NCBI GenBank assembly: GCA_964482515.1
Contig: CAYZXT010000002.1
Coordinates: 62,001-126,000 of the forward strand
Reading direction: 5' to 3'
DNA from: CAYZXT01 sp964482515
GTDB taxonomy: Bacteria > Elusimicrobiota > Elusimicrobia > FEN-1173
Length of the DNA: 64,000 nucleotides
The translations under genes were made by a program, and so were the position numbers. The notes beneath the pieces are model-generated. The model was given only the letters and a program-made list of their open reading frames with translations. It was not told the origin of the DNA and made no database searches. Positions 33,459-42,283 of the stretch are shown here, one piece after another (positions within the stretch are counted from its first letter, which is position 1; the number at the start of each line of letters is the position of its first letter).

Positions 33459-35060
33459 ATGCGACTGTCCGTGCGCGCGCTGGGATTGCTGGCGCTCCTC
33501 GCTTTCCTGGTTTATTTCCGCAGCCTTCCGTCGGCCTTCGTCTTCGACGACCATTGGACCGTCGTGCGGAACGTCAGCCTCCGCTCCACGCTCAACCCCG
33601 CGCGCTTCTTCCTGGATCCGGACACGGCCGCGGACCCGTCCATGGAAATGGGCAAAGACATCTACAGGCCCCTTTCCACCCTCACTCTCTGGATCAACTA
33701 CCGCCTGTCCGGACCCGATCCGGCGCCCTACCGTCTGGCGAACATCCTCCTCCACGTTTTGAACGGCTTCTTGGTCTTCCAATTGATGAAGCGGCGGTTC
33801 GGGTTTTCAACGGAAGCCTCGATGCTCGGCGCGGCCGTTTTCCTCGCGCACCCGGCCCAGGTCGAATCCGTGGTTTGGATCACGCAACGGTCCAATTTAC
33901 TGTGCATGGCCGGGATTCTCTCGGGGATTTTATTGCTGACGCCCGCGGGAGGCGGCCATTCCCGTTGGAGGACCGCGCTGGGGATCCTCTGCGCGGCCGC
34001 GGCCATGGCGTCCAAGGAAACCGCCGCGGTGTTTTTGGCGCTGCTGGTGCTGACGGATTTTGCCGCGAGCCCTGCCATATCCCTAAAACAGCGGGCCGCC
34101 GCCCGGCTGTCCCTCTATGCCGCCCTTTTCCTTTTAACGGTTCTTTTCGTTTGGTGGCGGCAGACGGTCGTGGGAAGCTTGGTCCAGCGGGATTGGCGGA
34201 CCGGACATTTCTTCGGCAACATCCTCTTCGGCGCGCAGGCCTGGATGGGTTATTTGAAAATCATTTTTTGGCCCGTGAACTTGAGCGTCAGTTACGCCCA
34301 GCCCCACCAAAATCCCTGGGGTTCGCCGGCGGCCTGGGCCGGATTGTTTTCCTGGGCGGCGCTGTGGGCCGGAGCCGCCGCGCTCTGGCGTCGCGGAACG
34401 CGCGTTCCGGCGGCGGGGATGATCTGGTCCTTCGTCGGGTTGTCGCCGGTGTTGGGCTTTGTTCCCTTGGTGACCTACATGGCCGAACGATTCCTTTACG
34501 TTCCGCTTTTCGGCGTCGCGTTGATCGCGGCATGGGCCTGGGATGAATGGTTTTCTTTTTCCAAAATCACCGCCGTCGGATCGGCGGTTTTCCTGGTGGC
34601 CGGCCTATCCATTTTCAGCTACGGCCGGACGAAGGATTGGCGGGACGATCTGACGTTATGGAAATCCGCCGTGGCCGCGGAGCCGGACAACGCCTTCGCC
34701 TGGGCTTGTCTCGGCGACGCCGAGAGCCTCGGAGGAAATTTGCCGGACGCGCGGCGTTCCTACGAAACCGTTTTCGAGCATCGCCCCGACGCGGCCGTGG
34801 CCTTCACCGCCGCCAATAACCTGGCGCAAATCGCCAACCGACAGGGCCGGCCGGACGACGCCCTCGCCTGGAGCGACAAAGCCGCCGCGCTGCGGCCCGG
34901 CGTGGCGGAAACGCTCTACAACCGCATCGTGGCGCTGGCGATCCTGGAGAAAACCGACGAAGCGCTCGCCTCCCTGTCCGAAGCGGAAAAGCTCCATCCC
35001 GGGAATCCCGCCTGGCAGCTACTCCGCGAACGGATCAACCGAAGAAAAAACCACCCATAA
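33459..35060 (+). CDS. TMTC-like GT-C membrane protein with TPR repeats
   Basis: 533 aa. SAFVFDDHWTVVRN carries the GT-C Asp pair in the first loop. IYRPLSTLTLWINY, ANILLHVLNGFLVF and AHPAQVESVVWITQRSNLL follow the pattern of TMTC/DUF1736 proteins, which in animals are O-mannosyltransferases. About ten membrane helices end near residue 390, followed by TPR units (FAWACLGDAESLGGNL, ALASLSEAEKLHPGNP). It is probably a protein or lipid glycosylation enzyme of the inner membrane. ATG 33459 has no SD but a -10 just upstream. Confidence 0.78.
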   Translation: MRLSVRALGLLALLAFLVYFRSLPSAFVFDDHWTVVRNVSLRSTLNPARFFLDPDTAADPSMEMGKDIYRPLSTLTLWINYRLSGPDPAPYRLANILLHVLNGFLVFQLMKRRFGFSTEASMLGAAVFLAHPAQVESVVWITQRSNLLCMAGILSGILLLTPAGGGHSRWRTALGILCAAAAMASKETAAVFLALLVLTDFAASPAISLKQRAAARLSLYAALFLLTVLFVWWRQTVVGSLVQRDWRTGHFFGNILFGAQAWMGYLKIIFWPVNLSVSYAQPHQNPWGSPAAWAGLFSWAALWAGAAALWRRGTRVPAAGMIWSFVGLSPVLGFVPLVTYMAERFLYVPLFGVALIAAWAWDEWFSFSKITAVGSAVFLVAGLSIFSYGRTKDWRDDLTLWKSAVAAEPDNAFAWACLGDAESLGGNLPDARRSYETVFEHRPDAAVAFTAANNLAQIANRQGRPDDALAWSDKAAALRPGVAETLYNRIVALAILEKTDEALASLSEAEKLHPGNPAWQLLRERINRRKNHP

Positions 35061-35067
35061 AATGATA

Positions 35068-35097
35068 ATCCCCTTTCTCCGTTGAGAGAAAGGGGAT
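35068..35097. terminator. Hairpin between the TMTC-like gene and fumC
   Basis: A perfect 12-bp stem, ATCCCCTTTCTC (35068-35079) with GAGAAAGGGGAT (35086-35097), has a 6-base loop and lies seven bases past the stop at 35060. Flanking T-runs are short, but the position between convergent genes supports a bidirectional terminator. Confidence 0.65.
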
Positions 35098-35120
35098 CGG
35101 TTGATCGGTTTTAGAACTAA

Positions 35121-36536
35121 TTATCCGCCGGCCGCGCCGCCCTCCGCCATTCCCGGTTCGGTCATCTTCCGCGCGTTCATGACTTTGTTCAGCTCCGCTT
35201 CGGGAAGCAGGTTCTTCGCGCGAACAAGTTCGCGGATCGTCTTGCCGGTGGCGAAGGCTTCCTTCGCCACGTCGGCGGCCTTGTCGTAGCCGATGGCCGG
35301 CGCCAGGGCCGTCACCATCATGAGGCTTTTTTCGATCATGCCCTCGCAGACCTGCCGGTTTGCCTTCAGACCTTTCACGCATTTTTCGGATAGAAGCCGC
35401 GACACGTTGCCGATGAGCGTCATGGACATCAGCAGGTTGTAGGCGATCATGGGCTGCATCACGTTCAGCTCGAAGTTGCCCGCCTGGCCGCCGACGGTGA
35501 TGGCCGCGTCGTTGCCGATGACCTGCGCGCACACCATCAAAACCGCTTCGGGGATCACCGGGTTCACTTTTCCCGGCATGATGGAGCTGCCCGGCTGCAG
35601 GGAGGGAAGTTCGATCTCGAAAAGCCCGCAGCGGGGCCCCGAGCCCAGCCAGCGGATGTCGTTGGCGATCTTCGTGAGGCTGGCCGCCACGGTCTTGAGC
35701 GCGCCGCTGGTTTCCACGGCCGCGTCCTGCGCGGCGAGGGCCTCGAAACGGTTCGGCGCGCCGATGAACGGCAGCTTGGTCTCGGCCGCGATCTTCCGGA
35801 TCATCCCCTCCACGAAACGCGGGTCGGCGTTCAACCCCGTGCCGACCGCGGTGCCGCCGAGGGCCAACTCAGCCAAATGTTCGATGCAGTTCTCAAGCCG
35901 CTTGATGCCGTGGGCCACTTGGCTGGCGTAGCCGGAAAACTCCTGGCCGAGCCGGACGGGGACCGCATCCATCAGGTGCGTCCGCCCGATCTTCACGATG
36001 TCGTCGAACTCCTTGGCCTTCATGTCCAAAGAACCGTAGAGGACCTTCAACGCCGGAAGGACGTCCAGAGACAAAGACTCCAGCGCCGCGATGTGGATGG
36101 TGGTCGGGATCACGTCGTTGGAAGACTGTCCCATGTTCACGTGATCGTTGGGATGCACGGGGGATTTGGAACCCATCTGCCCGCCGAGGATCTCGATGGC
36201 CCGGTTGGAAATGACTTCGTTGGCGTTCATGTTCGTGGATGTGCCGGAACCTGTCTGGAAGATGTCCACCGGGAAGCTTTCATCGAGCTTCCCCTCCATG
36301 ACTTCCGTCGCCGCCTGCACGATGGCGTCGCCGATCTTCTTGTCGAGCAGTCCCATTTCCATGTTGACCTGGGCCGCCGAGCGCTTGATGAGCGCCAGGG
36401 CGCGTATGAACCGCCGCGGCACGCGCAGTCCGCTGACGGGAAAGTTTTCCACGGCGCGCAGCGTCTGGATGCCGTAATAAACATCCACCGGGACTTCTTT
36501 GTTTCCGAGAGAATCTTTCTCAATGCGTGTCTTCAT
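35121..36536 (-). CDS. fumC: Fumarate hydratase class II
   Basis: 471 aa, typical of the iron-independent class II enzyme that hydrates fumarate to malate. Signatures are QTGSGTSTNMNANEVI, GQSSNDVIPTTIHIA, IGRTHLMDAVP, and the superfamily loop GSSIMPGKVNPV with the catalytic Ser. It opens TRIEKDSLGNKEVPVDVYYG as expected. SD AGAGG precedes ATG 36536. The conserved features also occur in aspartase (AspA), which is the main alternative; GTAVGTGLNADPRFVE favours fumarase or leaves it open. Confidence 0.85.
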   Translation of the reverse strand: MKTRIEKDSLGNKEVPVDVYYGIQTLRAVENFPVSGLRVPRRFIRALALIKRSAAQVNMEMGLLDKKIGDAIVQAATEVMEGKLDESFPVDIFQTGSGTSTNMNANEVISNRAIEILGGQMGSKSPVHPNDHVNMGQSSNDVIPTTIHIAALESLSLDVLPALKVLYGSLDMKAKEFDDIVKIGRTHLMDAVPVRLGQEFSGYASQVAHGIKRLENCIEHLAELALGGTAVGTGLNADPRFVEGMIRKIAAETKLPFIGAPNRFEALAAQDAAVETSGALKTVAASLTKIANDIRWLGSGPRCGLFEIELPSLQPGSSIMPGKVNPVIPEAVLMVCAQVIGNDAAITVGGQAGNFELNVMQPMIAYNLLMSMTLIGNVSRLLSEKCVKGLKANRQVCEGMIEKSLMMVTALAPAIGYDKAADVAKEAFATGKTIRELVRAKNLLPEAELNKVMNARKMTEPGMAEGGAAGG

Positions 36537-36605
36537 AAAAACCTCTTTCCGATTTTATCTGAACCGAACGGTCATTCTAGCAATTCCGCCCCGGGGCGGC
36601 AGCGT

Positions 36606-38291
36606 TCAAGCCTTGCGCGGGCGGGCGGCGGCCGTTTCGATGAGCGTTTGGGCGCGGGCAATGGCGTCCTTCAGCGTTTCGGCGATGTTGTCCTGGCCGA
36701 ACTTGTCGATTTTCTCCGAGTTCACCAGGACCGAAAGCGGCTGGACCCGGATTCCGGCCAAGACCAGGGCCGTGCCCTGCCGCTTGCAGCGCTTGTGGAA
36801 TTCCTCCAGGGCGCGCAGCCCCGTGGCGTCCATCACCGGGACGTTTTCCATCTGCAGGATGAAAACCTTGGGGGGCTTCTCCATGTAACCGAGGATCTCG
36901 CCCAGTTTTCCGGCCGCGCCGAAGAAGAGCGGGCCGTTGATCTCATAAATCTCCACCCCGGCGGGGACCTTCAACTTCCCTTCGGCCGCGTCGCTTTTTT
37001 TGTCTCCGGCGGTCTCGTCTTCTCCCCGGTCGCGGGTGAGAGCTTCCACCTGGGTGACGTTCGCCATTCGGCGCATGAAGAGGAACGCGGCCAACACCAT
37101 GCCGACTTCCACGGCCACGGTCAGGTCCACCAGGACCGTCAGGGAAAACGTGGTCAACAGGACCACGACATCGCTCCGCGGGGATTTCAGCAGGGAGACA
37201 AAGGACCGCCATTCGCTCATGTGGTAGGACACCACCACCAGCACCGCAGCCAGGGCGGCCAACGGGATGAGAGACACCCACTTGCTCAGGAAGAGAGACA
37301 CCAGCAGCAGTACGGCGGCGTGGACGATGCCGGACACCGGCGTGCGGCCGCCGCTCTTCACGTTGGTGGCGGTGCGCGCGATGGCGCCGGTGACGGGGAT
37401 CCCGCCGAACAGCGGCGAAGCGACGTTGGCGGCGCCCTGGGCCACCAGTTCCATGTTGGAACGATGGCGTCCGCCGATCATCCCGTCCGCCACCACCGCG
37501 GAAAGCAGCGATTCGATGGCGGCGAGGATCGCCACCGTCGTGGCGGGGCGGATCAGGGCGGCGAAATTCACGTCCAAGGACGGAAGGGACGGGAAGGGAA
37601 TTCCTCGCGGCAGCGCGCCGAAGCGGGAACCTATGGTCTCCACGGGAAGATGGAAAACCTGGGCCAGCAGGGTCGCCGCCAGGAGCGCCACGATGGGCGC
37701 GGGGACTTTCTTGGTCCATTTGGGAAACAGGTAAAGGACCGCCAGCGAAAACAGTCCCAGCCCGGCCGTGTGCCAGGACAGGCCCGACAGATGCTCCGCG
37801 TAGGAAAGCCACTTATCGATGAACTCCGCAGGGACCGCTCCCATTTTCAAACCAAACAGATCCTTCACCTGGGCGGAGAAAATGATCACCGCGATGCCGC
37901 TGGTGAAACCCGTGATCACGGGGTAGGGAATGAATTTGATCATGGACCCCATCCCCGAGAAACCCATGATGATCAGGATCATGCCCGCCATCAGCGTGCA
38001 GATCATGAGGCCGTCCAGGCCGTGGTGGGCGATGATGTCATAGACGATGACGACGAATGCGCCGGTCGGACCGGCGATCTGAACGCGGCTGCCGCCCAAA
38101 AGCGAAACGATCAATCCGCCGACAATGGCGGTGATGAGACCTTTCTCCGGGGACACGCCGGAGGCGATGGCGAAGGCCAGGGCCAGCGGGATGGCGACGA
38201 TGCCAACGATGACGCCGGCCATGGCGTCTTTGATGAAATGGGTCCGGTCGTATGTCTTCAGGGTGGTGTACAGCTTGGGAATAAATATCAA
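36606..38291 (-). CDS. SulP-family anion transporter with STAS domain
   Basis: 561 aa. The N-terminal half opens with KDAMAGVIVGIVAIPLALAF and GLITAIVGGLIVSLLGGSRVQIAGPTGAF-type helices that define SulP. About ten to eleven membrane helices run to 410, with TVAILAAIESLLSAVVADGM in the core, followed by a STAS domain (about 440-550; VFILQMENVPVMDATGLRALEEF). SulP proteins carry sulfate, bicarbonate or other anions across the inner membrane. The start is TTG 38291 with AAAGGAG seven bases upstream. The substrate is not decided by sequence. Confidence 0.9.
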   Translation of the reverse strand: MIFIPKLYTTLKTYDRTHFIKDAMAGVIVGIVAIPLALAFAIASGVSPEKGLITAIVGGLIVSLLGGSRVQIAGPTGAFVVIVYDIIAHHGLDGLMICTLMAGMILIIMGFSGMGSMIKFIPYPVITGFTSGIAVIIFSAQVKDLFGLKMGAVPAEFIDKWLSYAEHLSGLSWHTAGLGLFSLAVLYLFPKWTKKVPAPIVALLAATLLAQVFHLPVETIGSRFGALPRGIPFPSLPSLDVNFAALIRPATTVAILAAIESLLSAVVADGMIGGRHRSNMELVAQGAANVASPLFGGIPVTGAIARTATNVKSGGRTPVSGIVHAAVLLLVSLFLSKWVSLIPLAALAAVLVVVSYHMSEWRSFVSLLKSPRSDVVVLLTTFSLTVLVDLTVAVEVGMVLAAFLFMRRMANVTQVEALTRDRGEDETAGDKKSDAAEGKLKVPAGVEIYEINGPLFFGAAGKLGEILGYMEKPPKVFILQMENVPVMDATGLRALEEFHKRCKRQGTALVLAGIRVQPLSVLVNSEKIDKFGQDNIAETLKDAIARAQTLIETAAARPRKA

Positions 38292-38394
38292 GATGCTCTC
38301 CTTTGTAATTTATGACTATGACTTCGAATCGTCATCCGGAAATTATTGAGGCTGCAAGGGGTAGTCCGAAAGCGGCGCGGCGGTCCGTCCGATG

Positions 38395-40596
38395 CTATCC
38401 CTTCTTCTGCAGGATCTGCCAAAAAACGTTTTGAGGAGGCTCCTCGTTGGCCGACCGCTCCGCCACGATCTCATAGACCTGGGCGTAACGATAATCTTCC
38501 CGGGTACTGCCCTGGTCGTCCAGGACCAGCCGGACATGGCGGCGCCAGAAATCGTCGAAAACCTTCGCTCCCTCTTCGGAGAAATTGTCCAGCCAGTAAT
38601 GCCGTACGCGCACGCCCTCGGCCACGTTCAGCAGGACATGGGTGACGCCGGCGTCCCTGAACTTCCGGTAGAGGGCTTCGCCGTCCGCGCATTCTTTCGT
38701 CCAATCGAAAACCGGGTGCCTGTCGTAGACCGTGGCGGCGAAGTAGGGACGCTCCAGATAGAAAGCGCGCGCGTCGCCCAGGACCATAACCTTCGCCTCC
38801 GGCGGCGCGTTTTGGTTGATGAAATTCGCGGCCGCATAATAGGGGTTCGGGTAGGTGCTATGGGGCCTGTTAAGGTATTCCGCCGCCGCCATGTCGCCCT
38901 GGACGACCCGCCAGCCCTCCATCATATATAGGTAAATCCAGCTCCAGGAGAGGTTGACCGCGCCCGCCACCAGAGCCAACGCCAGCGCCGCGGCCTTCAT
39001 GGGTTTGGGCATTTCCCCGTCGGCCATGGCGATGCCAATGAGCACCGCCAGGATCGCCAGGCTTGGAATCCAAAAACGCGCCACGAAGGAGGAAACGCTG
39101 TAAAGCAGCCACTGCAGGAAAAAGATTCTCAATAGAAGCGTGGTGGCCGGGCGCCAGCGGATGAATAAAAGAAGCGGAATGAAGATTAAAAATGCCGGAC
39201 CCAGATAATCCGCGTCCGTGCGGCCGTTCAGGGAAACCGTCCAGGGCTCCAACAGATAGTTCAGCGCGCCGCGCCAGGAACCGAACTGCGCCGCGAGGTT
39301 CCGCCCCGCTTCTCCCTTTAACGCAGCGAAATTGCTCAACCCGTTGGCCGGGTTGGCGAATATGTTCGTTAAAAACGGGTAAATCGGGTTTTTGTAGAAC
39401 AGGATGTTCTTGACGATCCAGGGGAGAACGACCGCCGCCGCGGGGACCGCGATCAGGAGCTGCTCCCGGACCAGGTCTTTCACCGCACGATTATCGCCCT
39501 CGCCTCGGGATTTCCAGTGCAGGAACAGCGGGAACGCCAGGGCCGGATAGAAGATCCAGGCCGTGTATTTCGTCCCCATGTTCAGACCGCAGAAAAGCCC
39601 GGACAGCGCCAGCCAGCGCCAGCGGATCTCCGGACGGGATTCTTCCAACCCCAGGGCCAAGGAAAAAACGGAGAGCACGACGAAGAGCGTGGTCCCGAGC
39701 TCGATGGCGGTCTTGCCAAACTCGAGCGCCACCATGGGCGGGCCCACGAACAGCAGCGCGGCCAGCCAGCCGGCGCGCGGCGAACCGTAGCGCCGCGCCA
39801 GGGCCATGATGGCGGCGACGGCGCCGGCCCCGCAGGCGTAGTGCAGCAGCTTGGCCGCCACATCGCCCGAAAGGGCCAGCCCCAGGCCGAACAGCATTTC
39901 AATATTGAAGGGAATCCCCGAGAAACAATTCGCCGGCGTGGGGACCATCCGGCGCTCGAGCCACCAAAGTTTCGGCACGGCCAAATGATAAACCAGGGAG
40001 TCGTAGAAAATCTCCGGCGCCAGCGCCTCGGTCAAATAGACCAACCCCGTCAGGACCAGCAGCCCGGCGAGGACGCGGTCCGCCGGCGTCCAGCGGACTT
40101 TCGGCGAGGGAGCCGCGTTTTTTTGTAATAAATCCCGCTGAAGGAAGGTCAATATCAAGGTGAAGAAAATACAAGCACCCAGGACCACGGGCGTCCGCAG
40201 CAAACCCGCCGTCCCGAGAAGAAACAGTCCCATGATCATGGCCCCGGCACCGAGGCCGGCGGAAAACGCCGCGGTTTCCAGGCGGCTCGAGAGCGTTAAG
40301 CCGAAAATCTTCAGCAGGCCCCGGCCGATCAACAGCATCAAAATGCACAGCCATGCCACCAGCGCCAGCCGCCCGGCGGAAACCAGGAACGCCGCGCGGT
40401 CCGGCAAGCGCAGGGAATCCAGCATGGCGAAAAGGTTGTCCACGTTCGGCCAGGCCTGTTTATGGTAGATGAAGAAAAAAACGAGCGCCCAGGCGCCGGC
40501 GAAGGTCAGCATGAGCGCGCGGGAAAGGGGCAAGTCGGACGGAGGAGCGGACGGCGGTTTGGCGGAACCCGGGAGCTTGCGATTCTTTTTGTTCAC
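38395..40596 (-). CDS. GT-C type membrane glycosyltransferase-like protein
   Basis: 733 aa from GTG 40596. The open frame upstream of this lies over the barrel gene on the other strand and is not coding. About twelve hydrophobic helices (for example LMLTFAGAWALVFFFIY, VAWLCILMLLIGRGLLKIFGL) are followed by a C-terminal soluble domain with MVLGDARAFYLERPYFA and THVLLNVAEGVR. The first large loop after a helix contains EALAPEIFYDSLVYHLAVPKLWW, the position of the GT-C acidic motif. Likely role: sugar transfer in the periplasm. The start codon lies six bases from a -10 TATAAT. Confidence 0.7.
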   Translation of the reverse strand: MNKKNRKLPGSAKPPSAPPSDLPLSRALMLTFAGAWALVFFFIYHKQAWPNVDNLFAMLDSLRLPDRAAFLVSAGRLALVAWLCILMLLIGRGLLKIFGLTLSSRLETAAFSAGLGAGAMIMGLFLLGTAGLLRTPVVLGACIFFTLILTFLQRDLLQKNAAPSPKVRWTPADRVLAGLLVLTGLVYLTEALAPEIFYDSLVYHLAVPKLWWLERRMVPTPANCFSGIPFNIEMLFGLGLALSGDVAAKLLHYACGAGAVAAIMALARRYGSPRAGWLAALLFVGPPMVALEFGKTAIELGTTLFVVLSVFSLALGLEESRPEIRWRWLALSGLFCGLNMGTKYTAWIFYPALAFPLFLHWKSRGEGDNRAVKDLVREQLLIAVPAAAVVLPWIVKNILFYKNPIYPFLTNIFANPANGLSNFAALKGEAGRNLAAQFGSWRGALNYLLEPWTVSLNGRTDADYLGPAFLIFIPLLLFIRWRPATTLLLRIFFLQWLLYSVSSFVARFWIPSLAILAVLIGIAMADGEMPKPMKAAALALALVAGAVNLSWSWIYLYMMEGWRVVQGDMAAAEYLNRPHSTYPNPYYAAANFINQNAPPEAKVMVLGDARAFYLERPYFAATVYDRHPVFDWTKECADGEALYRKFRDAGVTHVLLNVAEGVRVRHYWLDNFSEEGAKVFDDFWRRHVRLVLDDQGSTREDYRYAQVYEIVAERSANEEPPQNVFWQILQKKG

Positions 40597-40602
40597 GTTC
40601 CG

Positions 40603-40658
40603 ATTATACAAAATGGCCCCATTCTTAACTTTCACTCCGAATAGTTGTCCGGTATAAT
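40603..40658. promoter_or_regulatory. Divergent pair of leaderless promoters
   Basis: Minus-strand TATAAT (40608-40603) ends six bases before GTG 40596. Plus-strand TTCACT (40631-40636), 16-base spacer and TATAAT (40653-40658) end seven bases before ATG 40666. Neither gene has an SD, so both mRNAs should start at or beside the start codon. Confidence 0.65.
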
Positions 40659-40665
40659 TGAAGCC

Positions 40666-42279
40666 ATGCAGCGCCCTCCCTATAAACGCCGCGCCGCCGC
40701 GGCACTTTTCCTCTTCCTGACAACCCTCTTCCCTACACATGCTTTCACCCTCGTCAAAAAAAAATGGCGCTCCGAAGGCAAAAAAATCCGCCACATCACG
40801 ATCGTCCGCAAGGACATTTTCGACACCTCGATCCCCGAGGAAAACCGCGCGATCTATCGCGCTGTCAACAACCTGCATTTTTCCACCAAGGAAGGCGTCA
40901 TCCGCAACGAGCTCCTGTTCAAGGAAGGCGATGCTTACGACGAGGGATTGGCCCGGGAAACGGAGCGCGTCCTGCGCGACGTTTTGTCATTACGGGAAAT
41001 CAGTGTCACAACCAGCGATGCGCCGGACGGCCAAGTGGACGTGACGGTGGTGACCCACGACACCTGGTCCACGCAGCCCACCCTCACGCTCAAGGGCGTG
41101 GGGAAAAAACTTTCCGGGAAGATCGGGCTCCGGGAAGACAATTTTCTCGGCTATGGAAAGAGGGCCAGTTATTTGTACAAACAGGAAGCAGGGGTCATCG
41201 AAAGGGCGTTCTCCTACGGCGATCCCAATTTCCTCAACAAACGTTTGCGCCTGGACGCCAACTACGCGGACAGCGCCGACGGCCTGGGCCGCGAGTTCTC
41301 CCTCAGCCGGCCTTTTTATTCGTCGATCACGCCCTGGTCCGCCGGCGTCGGCGCCAAGCTGAGCGACATGGACACCCGCCTTTACGCCGCCGGAGAAGTG
41401 ATCGGGAAGGTCCGGCAGTTCACCCGGGAGTATTCGGCGAGCGGATCTCTTTCCCTCGGTTCCACGCCCACGCTCATTCAGCGCGCCGGGCTGGGGTACA
41501 GGTATCTGCATGAGTCGGTCACACAAACGCTCCCCTTCACCGGAAAACTGAGCGACAAGCAATACCACATCATCGAACTTCCCCTCCATTACGAGGAAGT
41601 CAACTTCCTGACCGCGGACCACATCAACCGCTACACGCGGACGGAAGACTTCGCCCTTGGGCCCAAGATCAAAATATCACCCGGCGTCACGGCGCCGTGG
41701 CTCGGCGAAACCCGCAGCGCCACGTTCATGAAGTTGGACGCGGAGAAAGGGCATCGCTTCGGGCCGTCGAACTTCGCGCGGATGGAATTCACCGCCTTAG
41801 GCCGCTACGAAAGCCGCTGGGTGGACGCGCGCCCGCGCGTCGACCTCTGGTACTACAATTATTTTCCGCTCCGGCAGACCGTCGCCCTCCATTTCCAAGC
41901 TGAGATGATCGCCAACCCGCAGCCCAATTCGCAGCTCCTCTTGGGCGGGGACACGGGACTTCGCGGGTATCAGCTGAACCAATTTTCGGGAAACAAGCTG
42001 CTGCTCGCGAACGCGGAACACCGGCTTTTTTGGGTGGAGGACATCGGGCGCGTGCTGAGCCTGGGATCGGCCGTTTTCTTCGATGCGGGAGGGATGTGGG
42101 AACCGGGAAAGAAGATCGATCTGCGGAACACGCGAATGAACGTGGGCGCCGGGCTGCGCTTCCATTTGCCGCGGACCAGCGTCGGCCATGTGCTGCGGCT
42201 GGACGTCGCCTACGCGCTGAAGGAAGTGCGGGGCAAGAGCCGGACGGTGATCACCTTCGGCTCGGAGCAGGCGTTTTAA
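40666..42279 (+). CDS. Omp85-family outer-membrane protein (BamA/TamA-like)
   Basis: 537 aa from ATG 40666. The signal peptide (RRAAAALFLFLTTLFPTHA) is followed by one or two POTRA-like modules (IRHITIVRKDIFDTS, EGVIRNELLFKEGDAYDEG, ISVTTSDAPDGQVDVTVVTHD) to about 150, then a 16-strand-type barrel. GGDTGLRGYQLNQFSGNKLL contains the RGY motif of the L6 loop that marks Omp85 proteins, and the chain ends in Phe. It is shorter than true BamA (five POTRA), so a TamA- or FhaC-like role is possible. It is convergent with the OmpA-like gene. Confidence 0.85.
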   Translation: MQRPPYKRRAAAALFLFLTTLFPTHAFTLVKKKWRSEGKKIRHITIVRKDIFDTSIPEENRAIYRAVNNLHFSTKEGVIRNELLFKEGDAYDEGLARETERVLRDVLSLREISVTTSDAPDGQVDVTVVTHDTWSTQPTLTLKGVGKKLSGKIGLREDNFLGYGKRASYLYKQEAGVIERAFSYGDPNFLNKRLRLDANYADSADGLGREFSLSRPFYSSITPWSAGVGAKLSDMDTRLYAAGEVIGKVRQFTREYSASGSLSLGSTPTLIQRAGLGYRYLHESVTQTLPFTGKLSDKQYHIIELPLHYEEVNFLTADHINRYTRTEDFALGPKIKISPGVTAPWLGETRSATFMKLDAEKGHRFGPSNFARMEFTALGRYESRWVDARPRVDLWYYNYFPLRQTVALHFQAEMIANPQPNSQLLLGGDTGLRGYQLNQFSGNKLLLANAEHRLFWVEDIGRVLSLGSAVFFDAGGMWEPGKKIDLRNTRMNVGAGLRFHLPRTSVGHVLRLDVAYALKEVRGKSRTVITFGSEQAF

Positions 42280-42283
42280 GAAA

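Noticed and set aside
35877..38315. An 812-codon open frame on the plus strand
   Set aside because: It lies over fumC and the SulP gene, has a low-complexity His/Gln/Arg/Gly-rich translation, and spans the gap between two real genes.
38395..40878. Longer start (to 40878) for the GT-C gene ending at 38395
   Set aside because: The extra 94 codons lie over the signal and POTRA region of the divergent barrel gene and upstream of a clear -10 element.
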